Of a DNA stretch of 64,000 nucleotides, positions 25,501-37,500 are shown piece after piece. Source of the DNA: Wyeomyia smithii (Eukaryota; Arthropoda; Insecta; Diptera; Culicidae); the NCBI RefSeq assembly GCF_029784165.1, contig NC_073696.1:107872665-107936664 (forward strand), in the 5' to 3' direction. The position numbers and the translations under genes were made by a program. Position 1 is the stretch's first letter; each line of letters begins with the position of its first letter. Below the pieces are notes generated by a model. It did no database searches. It was not told the origin of the DNA and saw only the letters and a program-made list of their open reading frames with translations.

Positions 25501-28500
25501 TGACTAATCAGATCAATCGAATTTTGCGCTTCAACAAGGATTGAATATTTTCAATAATATAGTAAGTTACTTGTTATGGTTGGGGCTTGACAATTTTCAA
25601 ATTTTGAGATGAAATTTATTCATCAGGTTTTAATTTCATCCTGGAAAGGACAATTTGTTGTTCAATTTAGTATCGGATAAGATGCCGATTACATCTTTGC
25701 GTTATCACTGACAGTACGAACAAAGTATTCGTTGTGATGAAGTAAACAGTGAAATGCTGATTTAACACTCAAAACTAGACGGCTCACGTGTTGTCAAAAT
25801 AAGTCAACTTTTCATTGAATGCATTCACTAGTGCCCACTATCGCACAGAGACTGCATTTCACTAAAGTGCCTCACTGCATCAGCCGCTATCGATGCTGAG
25901 ATCCGCTGCAACTAGTGTGCTATGCATTGCTACGCCACAGTTGTAGCCGCTATACGCTGCCATTGGTATCCACTGTCCCTGCATTAGCTGGCCCAGTTGC
26001 TATTGTTTCTGGAATCCGCTGCAACTAGTGCGCTATCCATTGCTACGCCACAGCTGTGGCCGCTTTTCGCCATCGCTGGTATCCACTGCACTGTTAGTGC
26101 TGTTGCTAAGGGAGGACGACTGCTGTTGTCGCTGTCTAGAACTATAATGAGCGGCTTCGGCTGAAACAGGCTCTTATATAGGCCAAATAGCATGTTTTGA
26201 ATTGCAAGGTATATGATTCTGTCGACCGTGCTTGGGAAGCAATCATATAACGACCAATCAGAGGTCGAATTTTTCGTTTTGACAAGGCTTGACTAAAGCG
26301 GGGGCCTAGTGTGGTTGGTAACGTCTCCGCCAACCACGCTCGACGCCTGGCTTCGAATCCCACCGCCGACATAGGTATCGATGGTTGTGAGGTGGCGTGA
26401 TCCACTCACAACCAACCCAACTGGTCTAGATTCAATCCTAGCCGACACCGGGAGATTTTCTGAGGCGAAAAATCTCTGGGATCACGCCTTCCACCGCATG
26501 AGGAAGTAAAGCCGGTCCGTTAATAAAAACGGGTCGTGAGTTAGGGTCCTGGGTGTGGAGTCGCCTCCCTGGGCGTCGGTGATTGGCCACAACAGTGGCG
26601 GAACCAGACCGACGGAAAATAAGCGAGAATAGAAAAAAAAGCCTTGACTATTTTCAATAGTACAATAGTGTGAATAATAAAATAACAATTATCTTCTTTT
26701 GGGAAGAATCTTAGAAGATTTTCCAATCTATTGCTGCAAGCACGAAGGAAATCCATCGAATACTAACCGATTTATTAGCATTTGAAACTGAACATATTTT
26801 TCACTTTTTTCGGTTTTAGATTTTCATTTCACATCCCTATGTAGCCGAACTTCCCGAGAGAAGTATTCTACTTCAAAATATATCGCATTGTTTGTTTTTC
26901 CTTACAGGACCGCATGTGTGGCCAAAAATGTATCCGGAAGCGGCTGGACAACGGCAATCGCCGGTGAACATTGTCACCTCGCGAACGAAGCAGTCAAGTG
27001 ACCTAAAGGAGAAGCCACTCCGGTGGACCTACGTCCCGGAGAACACACGCAGTTTGGTCAATCCAGGGTACTGCTGGCGGGTGGATGTTAACGGTAAAGG
27101 ATCTCTGCTCACTGGTGGGCCCCTCCAGGATGCAGAATTCATTCTCGAGCAGTTCCACTGTCACTGGGGCTGCTCGGACTCACGGGGTTCGGAGCATACC
27201 GTGGACGGTGAATCATTCGCCGGTGAAATGCATCTTGTGCACTGGAATCGCACGAAGTATGCTAGCTTTACGGAAGCTGCTGGCCAGCCCGATGGACTGG
27301 CCGTTTTGGGTGTATTTTTGAAGGTGAGTTCATAAAAACCATGTTATAGTCTATCAAAGCTGAACGATTTCCTTGTGTGTGTCTACAATCGAACGAATAT
27401 TTTAAACCACAATAAATATCACAGACCGTACACTCGAAAACGACTCATTTGCAAAGGTCATCAAAACAACGCACTCTTCTTGACGATATGCGAGTTGTAC
27501 ACAAGTCCGAAACGAAGTGGCGCGTGATCGGAACGTGCTGGGAATTTTTTGTCTGTGTGTTATTTCTTTCTTCCACAACCAGTACCTACCGTTTAGCGTT
27601 CGAGAATTTGACGCATCTGAATTTATGGTGTGCCGTGGTTGGCAGTTTAATATTTAGACAATTGACACGAAAGTCTAATAAAATGTCCAGTGGACCAGAA
27701 ACGTCGAATGGTTTATAGAGCTGCGCATTTAACGTACTCATATATTACTCTTTTTCAAGGTAATGCTCGAATAAATTAACGCTTAACAAAGAATTAATCT
27801 CGCTGTGCTTTTACACTTATCTCATTAATAAACACAATTTTTGACGCCATTTGCGCATTGAGAAGAATCCCAATCGAGGGGTAGTACTACAATCCGCCCA
27901 AATTTTCAAATTTAGCATTTGTTTTGCAGGGAGTTTTCTTCGGTACTCACAAAAGGGCTAAAATTTTGTTTTTTTTTCGAATAATGTTTATGCAAAAGTT
28001 TTTCTTTGATGAACGGTATTTGATATATTCGTAAGACAGCTAGTGAAGCAGAGTTTTCGTACCCGCCATCAAAATTGTCGATATTAAAATAATTCAGGAG
28101 TTTGTGGCCCGTTTTCTTCGACTAAAAATAATGGACTATATGTAGCGAAACAATGTGATAAAATAGAGAAACAAGAAAAGTACAAAAACATCTATATTAG
28201 AAACGTAAGAGTACATGCAGATACCTTCTTATGAACGTCTGATTGTTTCCTTGCTTACTTTTACTCATTTAATTATTAAATACGCCTCCACAAAACTCGA
28301 GCATGGGTTGCTTCTCTCTAGACGCCTACTAATCCAGCTGCTCGAGCATCCCCGTCGATAGCGTGTATCCAACGCATCCGAGGTCAGCCATGAAGCCGTT
28401 ATCCTCCACGAGGTTCCTGCAGAATATTATTTGCTCGCTGATTAGTCTCCTACCACGTTCACGTCTACGATTCATGTCCGTAGAGGGCCATCGGGAGGAT

Positions 28501-31500
28501 CAGCGTCCTGTAGAGCGCAAAATTCGTGAGGATTTTCAGGTCTCACAGCCCGATGGCCCTTCGATGGCTACACATTTCCTATTCCTGTCCTGTTCGCTAC
28601 CGTAATCCGTTTTTTCAACTCACACGGTACGAGTGTGCTAAGATGAACAAATTCATCAATCATTTCGAAGATATCCCCATTCATCCTCATTGCAGTACCA
28701 ACACTATGATAATGAAAAAAAAACACCCATAGAACTAACAACTATCACGCTCTCTGCCAGTTACCATGAACTGATGAGACCGATTCTCGCAACACCTCTC
28801 TTAAGGCCTCCTCCTCAGCTTTATGATTCACACAGATGATGTAAATGTCATCTACGAGGCCCAAAGGTATGTGAGAATTCGTGATGACGATTCCGCTTCC
28901 CTGCACACCTGCCCATCGTATAACACCTTCCGAGACATAACATGTTAAACATAACAGCAGGTTCGCGAGACCGGTCCCTTGCTTCATACCATTAGACGTC
29001 ACAAACGCATCATCCTAATATTCGCCCGCTGTTTTGACGCGTGATGTAAAACCGTCAAGTGTCGCACTTATCAACTTGATTAGTATTGTTGGGAAATTAT
29101 GTTTAAGCCCCATGATAATCTGTCACAGTTTGTTGCATCTAACTGAATCGTACAGCGCCTTGAAGTCTATAAACAGATGTTGTGCCTGCAAGTTGTGTTC
29201 TCGAAACCTGTTGAGAATCTGTCTCGAGGTGTCGTTTGTAAATAGTCCTGTCCGAAGACCGCATCGAAATTCACCAACAACGGTTTGCTGACACGGCCTC
29301 AGTTTATGGAGCTGAAGATAATTTTATACGCGGAATTGAGGAGAGTTACGCCTCGATAATTGCTACAGTCGAGCTTACGTTACTTCTTATAGATAGAGCA
29401 TATGAGCTCTTGAATCCAGTTCATAGGTAGTTTGTCCTCAGACCATACCCTAAGGCTAATCATCCCGACTCTGAACAGTTTTTTCGGTTTTGTGGTTCTT
29501 CAGCCTATTATCCAAGGTTGGTGGATCCACAGCTTATCCATCCTTCCCAATTTTTCTCCTGTTTCCTTCGACGACTCTTCCACCTTCCTCATCATTCAAC
29601 AGCACTCGAAGTATTGTTTCCAACGCAACGCCTGCGATTATCGGTAATCAGGTTCCCCTCCTTGTCATTACACAGTAGCTGGTAGATGGTAGCTGGTAGA
29701 TTCGGTAGCTACTTTCGTTCGCTCTATATAAATTTCTTGTGTCGTGCCTTGTGAAGCTGTTCTCCCTTTCCGCGAGGACGTGCTGTCGTTGGCCCGGTTA
29801 TCTTCCTCCGTCACCTCTAGACACTCAGCATCGAATCATTCACTACGGGTTGTTTTTGACTGTCGTGCCTATCACCTCTCGCGTTTGTTTACTGATTGTG
29901 TCGTGGATGTGCTTCTACTGCTGTCCCGTCCTGTCCACTCGAACTGGTTCATCGATTAGTCTATCAGTCGTTTAGTTTTCTGGATATACTCTGGAGTAAC
30001 TTCTTCCACTGATCACCACCGGATGTCCAGACGTGTTTCTCTCCTCGACCTCGATTTGAATGTGTTGAAGATTGTAAAGTTACAAGGCTTTCAGTAAACA
30101 CGTAACAATAAAACACTGCAATAGACATCAAAGTTGCGTTATGAAATCGAACATCGAGGATTATCTACTAGCTTTCTCAGAGGGCCGCTACGAGTTGATT
30201 GCGCTCACGGAAACTTGGCTGGATGATCGCACTCAATCATCACGTTTATTCGGCTCGGAGTACGAGGGCTTCCGCTGCGACCGTGGTCTCATTAAAAGCC
30301 TAAAAAGGACTGGTAGAGGTGTGCTTATTGCTGTCCATCGTCGCTTAAAAGCTAACTTGATCCATGAGAACTCGTGGAATATTCTTGAGCAGGTATGGGT
30401 CTCCGTCCAACTATCTGGTCGGAAATTATCATACAGGCGACAAGCAATTGATTGATATGCATCTCCAGTCGATGTCAACGATAGTCTCCAAAGCCTAACC
30501 GTGTGACGAAATTATTGTTATTGGGGACCTTAAGTTACCTAGTCTGTTTTGGCATCCCTCTCGAAACGGATTTTTTTTATCCCGACCCGAATCAGTCAAC
30601 ATTCCATGCCTGCGCTCTGCCTTCACCCATGCTGAGCAACCTTAAGCTGAACAGCTAAAGCCCTTGGTCTCCCCGGGACCACCGCGCGCCGTTAGGCATT
30701 ACTTCAGGGAGGGGGCCAGTCGTGCTTTTTGCACTTACCTCTCTAGCAGAGCAGCCTATACAGGCCAGTTAGTTCATCGCTAACTAACTGGGGCACATCG
30801 ATGGTTTCCCGTCGATTGGTGCCCTGCAAAATACTAACGATCTATGATGGGCCTTGATGACCGCACTCCAGATTTCCCTATTCTCGCACATCCTACGCAC
30901 AATATTCTCTGGTGTGGTGTCCGTCCCACTTATTGCCAGCATTTTGTGCCTTATCCGCTCGAACGCGGACATGTGAAGAACACATGCTCCGCGTTTTCTT
31001 CCGCACCCGTACATGCGGGGCACATAGGGGACTCGGTATACCCGAACTTATGCAGGTACTGCCTAAAGCAGCCATGGCCTGACAGGATCTAATGGAAGGT
31101 TACTTCCCCATGGCGCCTATTAATCCAGCATGCTAACTCTGGAATGAGTCGGTGTGTCCATCTACCTTTTGTAGTGTTGGACCACTCCCGCTGCCACCTA
31201 ACCATTGAAGATGACCGTATGGTGTTGCGTATACCCCTCGTGTCGCGTTGGTCTCATCCATCATCCTCTTTGACGATGATGCTGAGCCAAGACACAAACC
31301 GCCTCTTACGACACTGTTCGGTATGCGCACGCGACCCTTAGGCACATTAGCCTGTACGTACTCTCGAGTTTGTCGCGATGGCACGAGGTACCCAAAACCT
31401 TGGACCACACTGGTCCTCCATACCTGAGTATGGACGTAGTCACGCTAGCAAGGACTTTGCGCCTGCTGCTACAGACCGCTGAGCTGTTTGCTATCATGCG

Positions 31501-34500
31501 GGATAGTGCCGCTACTGCCATGGAAGCTTTCCTGCAGGTATAATCGACGTGGCTCCCGAATGTGAGCTTGTCATTGATCATAACCCCTAGAAGCTTCGAG
31601 AAGCGTTTTGGGGAGATAGTGCATGCACCAGCACTGATCAATGCCTCCTGCTCCGACTTTCTGTTACTTACAACGATAACCTCTGTCTTATGGTGCGCTA
31701 GCTCCAGTTTTCTGGAGTGCATCCAATCTTCCACTAGGCGTATGGATAGCGCGGCCTTCAACTCCACCTCTCTAATTGATTCGCCATAGACCTTAAGAGT
31801 TATATCGTTGGCGAAGCCCACAATCACCACCCCTGGAGGAAGTGTTAGTTTTAACACGTCGTCATGCATGACATTATACAATAACGAACCCAGGATGGAA
31901 CCTTGCGGTACACCTGCGGTAACTGGGACGCCTTTCTGACTCTCGTTTGTGTTGTACAGTAGCACTCGATTCTGAAAGTAGTTACTCAGAATCTTGTACA
32001 ACGGCGCCGGCACTCTGAGGCTCTGTAACGCTAAGGCTATGGCGTCCCAGCTGGCACTGTCAAACGCGTTCTTCACGTCGAGCGTGACGATCGCGCAATA
32101 ACGAATGCCCCTACTTTTACGTTGGATTGCAACCTCAGCCGGACGGAGAGAATTGCATCCACCGTGGACCTACCTTTTCGAAAATTGAACTGGTGGCTTG
32201 ATAGACCGTTCTCTCTTTCTGTGTATTTCACCAGTCTATTGAGGATTACCCTCTCAAGCACCTTGCCCGCCGTGTCCAGCAGGCAAATTGGTCTGTATGC
32301 CGATGGGTTACCTGGTGGTTTCTCGACCTTCGGCAACAGCACCAGCCTCTGGCGCTTCCACAGGTCCGGGAAGAGGCAGTCGACAAGGCATTTCTGCATG
32401 ACCGCCTTGAACAACTCGGGGACTTCCTTAATGGCCATCTTGATGGCCAAGTTCGGGATTCCATCTGGTCCCGGTGCCTTGCCTATCTTTAGGGAGTTTG
32501 CGATCTCGATCAATTCATCTGTCACCCTTACCGCATCTTCTGCCTCTGCACGACTGCCGTCCCTCACGGTTGGAGGTGACTCGTCAGTCGGAGGCCAGGG
32601 ACTTGGTTCGTGGCTTGGGAAGAGGCCCTGAATGATCGTTTCTAGCATCGCTGGTGATAGTTCTGCTGGGGCCCTGATGGGTGGGTGGCTGCGTTCGTAC
32701 GGGAACCGTTGAATCACTGGGTGGCATGGACGTCGGAAAGCCCCGAGAAGTTTTTGGTGCGTAGTTATAGTCCACTATTCAGCCTCGGTACCTGGCTCTA
32801 TAAGACTGCAGTTCAGTTTTCAGTCGGAAATCTTCATCTCCTCGAACCGATTCACAAGCCCGTTCGAAGTTGGTCAACCATCTCTGGGGCTTACATGAAT
32901 CTGCGATTGTTCAACTGCTTCACGTCGGTCGGAAATGGCAAGTTCTTGATTGCCTCGTTATAGGAATTGTTTGGTATTATCTCACTTTCGCTGACTGCAA
33001 AGCCTGGAAGCTCGATTTCGGTAAAGCAGAACTGACAATTCTTCATCTTAACTTTTAGTCGGAATTCCGCCGTTGAAAAACCACAATACTGCCTTCTTTT
33101 ATGAATGGATCCGGTACCATGTTAATGAATCTGTTAGATACAGCCGTAGCATTTCGTAACTCGAAAGGCACTTAGACACACTTGCACTGTCCACAATGCA
33201 GCCCCTTAATATTAAAACTTTTATCGTGTAGGCAGATTGCAAAAAAGATCGAGTCAAAACATCTTCGGCTTCATTTAAACGCTTACTTACTTGTTTTGTC
33301 AAAACGCACAAAAATTTCAAATACCAACTTTTATGAGGAATGGTTTAAAAGTTATGATTTTTATAAGTAGGTGATATCCGAGCAAATAACAATATTGTTC
33401 TATTTTGGGTATTTTTGATCAAGATTGATGTAAATTTTGTTCATTGCTTGGTGCTCTGATCGAATAATATTCGATTCATACAGACTGTATGATTTTTCTG
33501 GTTGTTATCCGTTATAAAAAGAGAGATGTTTGTACTTCTGTTTTTATTTGCTCGTTTACCATAACAAAACGAAATTCCTTTTATTGACATCACAGTGAAT
33601 CACCGTAGCAGTGTCCCCACACTAGCATATAATACAGTTGTTCTAGCATAATTTCTGTGAAGCTATATTTCAACTTTTGTGAGACTCAAACGGTCGGTTT
33701 ATCACCGCCACTGTGAATCCAAGTGCGCTGGAATTAAATGCATCGCACAATTGCTGTATGATCAACCGGTGTTTCTAGTTCCACCGACGGTCTCTATCAT
33801 GGAAGCAATCGTATTTCGAATCTGAAAACCAAGCATGACAGTTTTCTCGGATAACAAAACAAAAACAGTGCCCTCTACTCTTTAATTTACTAAACGTGTG
33901 CTAATGCTGTTCATCGCCAGCTGCCCGGTCATATATCACAACAGCACAACATTATGGTACCTTGGGACCCGGTCGAGTGCCGCAGCAGTCACGTGTAGAA
34001 TAGCGGCTCGACACCCCGGTACTGACACCGGAAAAAAAAATGATCGAAAGGATTATCTAATGGGTTAACAGCATGTAAACCAACGTTGTTCAGCACCTAG
34101 GAAGTAATTATCTATTTCTCGTGCAATAGGTTACAGGTTTCGTTTCCATTGCAAAAGGGCGTTAGATTTTGTACTGCCTTCAAGCGATTACTATACATCT
34201 TAAGGTTTGTCGGATGTGACTGTTACTAAGCTAAAACTGGTACGCTGGCCGCAGGCCATGTGACAAAAAGTGCAACCGGCGAAACGCAGGCTGATAAACA
34301 GATATCATGCCATATAGAGCGTCGAACGTTGTCACAGCACAATCCATATAGCGTTCGTTGTCATTCATCCAGTCCGGCTTGGTGTGGTCAGTGCTCGAGA
34401 AACAATAACTAGCTGATGAATGTTGATTTATTCAATTCTTTCCAACGAGATAATTACTAAACGACGAAGCAAAGCCGCGTGGAGTAAACCGTTTGTTCGC

Positions 34501-37500
34501 ATCTTGTTCTAAATGCACTGCAGCAGCGCAACTCGGCAGAGCGTTCGTGGTGACGCAATTTGAATATGCGGTCTCAGATTCGTTAGAATCGCGCCAAGCT
34601 GGGGACTTGAGTCTCGCAGTGAGTGGCGGCTGCGGTAATCGGTAATGAGGAAAACCCCAAGTTCTCTATTATATTACAATGCGATATGACCTTGCTCTGC
34701 TACTCTGGCGTAGCAGCAAATGCAGTTGATTGATCAGTTTCTAGGCTTAGACCAGGCAGATAAATCTGCATTTATCTTTTCGTCATCGAAGAGTAAAATA
34801 TATAATGCAAATTTCTAGAAACATTTTGTTGTCTTCCGCGTAAAACCGTGCTGGGTTGAGTAATGAGTTGCATCGTTGTGACATTAGCAAATGAATGTAA
34901 GTACGATTACGTACTCATACTTGGTTGTTTGGCTAGTTGCGTCGAGTAGGTCAAAGGAAACAAATAATCACCAACAAAGAGAGCTGACAAACCATGTTAC
35001 TTTCAACGTGCATTTTATAGACACTACTCCCACTCAAATCGGCATCGAGAACGAATTTTACAATCGTCTACCCCGCTTTCTAATTGGATTATGATGACGC
35101 AACGGTCTTCGGTCATGGCTAGGATTGTAAATACTGCACAGGAGGTGTGCAAAGCACGACACCAATAATATACGATGCGTATAAAATGGGACAAACAGCC
35201 GCTGATGGCTGGTCGTTTGAAGGTTGTTTAACTTTTCGATTTGCTTTTTCACCTTAAAAGTGCATGGAAATTCGGCCTCCAAAGTATGTAATGACTAAAA
35301 ATCTAAAAATGTTTTCTATATTCTAGGTTGGAAAACCCCATCCTGAGCTGGATACCATCGCGAGAATGTTACCATTCATCACACATAAGGGTGACCGAGT
35401 AAGTTTTATCACGTGTTATTGAATATTACAATTTGTTAAAATGTTTCTTTGGCTGCTGACATCATATTCCTTCCATTATATACCAGGCTCCCGCAGTAAT
35501 TAAATTTTTTTTTCTTCACCTATGATAATTTATTATTCCACATTTTGGTCCTAGTTCGGCCCTAGTTTAGTGAGTGTGATTAAACACAGAATATATTGCA
35601 ATCTACAACTTCAAACTGACAAAACACTTGTTTGTAGATGAAGATCTCTAAGCTCTCGAGTGATATGCCTATTCTTCGAATCTGAATCCGATCGAGAACC
35701 TCTGGTCTATCTTTGCGAGTTATTATTCAGACGTAACACTTCGAACAAATTTGCAATACAGTCATTGTTCGGATGATGATAACGCATGTAATACCAGAAT
35801 CACAGACAAACAGACGTGCGATTTTGAAATTTTGCTTAGCAGGCAGTAACGCCGCTTGTGTCGCTTCAAGCAAGCATGTGCACTCATAAACAAAGAAAAA
35901 AAACCGTATTTACGGAAGTTAGCATGCAGTTAGTTCACATGGTGGCTCATAGGTATAACGTTTTAAACAAGCACGAGGATTTCTCATAATTTTTTTTCGA
36001 AAAGGCACGTTGGTTTATCTGTGCCAGAATTATGTAGAGCGGTCTTTGCGCTGCTCTCTTATTTCGATGCGCTAGCATATGTGCACGTGTCAAATGTGGG
36101 AGCCGGAAATATGGGAAAGATTGCATGAGTACGCTTCAAATGGCGTTGAAGCACGATATCTTCAAGACGACATCAGAACTTTTATTTTTTGTTGAGAAAA
36201 AAACTGGATGGTACGAACACTGTGCTTTCCAGATGGTGTGTACGAATGGCTTCAAGCAATAAACGTTTTAAGTTTTTTCGATATAATGTCATTCTTTTGC
36301 TTCAGGAATAAGAAGGTTTTTTTTCCTCCCTGCTGTAATACACGAATAATGCTTTGTAATTGAGTCCTAAAGTTTCACACAGTTTTCTGATTTATATGTA
36401 TCAGCTGAAAGAGTGTTATTTTCTGAGCAAAACGTGATTTTTAAAAAAATTTCTATCGTTGTCCTTCGATTTTTAAATGAAGAATAAAAACTGCTCGAGA
36501 TGTCTTAAATGACTTTTCGTCCATATACCGTACATGGGGAACTGTCATTTAAGGAATTGCGAGCAGTTTTTTATTCTTTATTTAAAAATCGAAGGAGAAT
36601 GTTTTTTAAATTATGTTTTGCTCGAAAAACGCATCTTCAATAAGGGCCGTACCCAGACGTGGAGAGCTCCTACTGGTATTAATCGAAAAAGAAACGTAGG
36701 AATCAACGCCGCGTGCTATAAGGCCGATGTTCTGGAGAAGGTTGTGACCCCAGCACTTCTGAACCTCTACGGTAACGATCATTACGTCCTCCAATAGACG
36801 GTCCACCAGTCCACACAGCGAATATCGTCCAAGTGTGGTATCGCGAAAATTTGACCAATTTTCTCGATAAGACTTTGTAGCCTCCCAGTTCCTCGGACCT
36901 TAATCCCCTGGACTCTGATCTACGTGCTGGCCAAGTAAGAAGGCCACAAAGTGAGCACTATGGACCAATTTAAAAAGCTTATTTCCAAGATCTGGGATGA
37001 GATCCCAATGGATTAGGTGTGTGCCACATGCGATTTTCATTAAAAAAAGTCTCAAGCTCGTCATACAGCACTAAGTGGGTGTGCTCCCAGTTAATATGTC
37101 GTAAAGGTTATTAACAAACACTGCTTCAATAATAATTGATTCAGGAAAGAATATTGTCGTAAACACGTCAGTCGTTCATCATTATCTGCCGAATCCCCGA
37201 TCTTTGCGGAAATTCGCAGTTGACGCAAAAATCCTCACCTCTTCCTAAGGTCGATTTCGCGGTTCAATTCGTTTCTGAATCCACTGCGTTTGCGTTTTAT
37301 ATTCTGCGTTAATTTCTTTTGATCGACCTTCAGAAACCCTCCAATCTAGGATTATGAGAATCTAAATTCAATATTTGTAACGCAATCATACGACGCGACG
37401 CGGGACAAAACACAACACTTATCGTTCTTACTACATTAAACATTTTAAAATTTTTACCTTAAAACTCGACCGGTTTCGGGCGTAATACCGCCCATCTTCA

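Larger units (their letters stand above)
25405..26878. mobile_element. Dispersed repeat R, copy 1 (contains a SINE), ends 29 nt before CAH1 exon 2
   Basis: It starts GGGTTGTGTGCAAAGCCACG and ends AGAAGTATTCTACTTCAAAA; a 15-bp inverted pair TGAAGTAGAATACTT / AAGTATTCTACTTCA lies at or near the ends. Copy 2 (47809-49235) is colinear. On the minus strand both copies carry TTGG (reverse CCAAT) and TATATAAGAGCC, a promoter-like layout. No ORF is recognised. LTR or non-autonomous DNA element are both possible. Confidence 0.7.

Noticed and set aside
26482..26756. Overlapping minus-strand ORFs that recur at 38.5-38.8 kb
   Set aside because: They are the reverse strand of the two SINE copies; identical recurrence reflects the SINE, not a gene.
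25398..26880. Repeat R as a solo LTR
   Set aside because: It has TG...CA-like inverted ends and a TATA-like box, but the shared sequence extends about 30 bp beyond the inverted repeat on one side, no primer-binding site is clear and no flanking duplication was found; left unclassified.
27449..27718. 89-codon ORF in CAH1 intron 2
   Set aside because: No recognisable domain, AT-rich composition, no splice sites or promoter support; probably chance.
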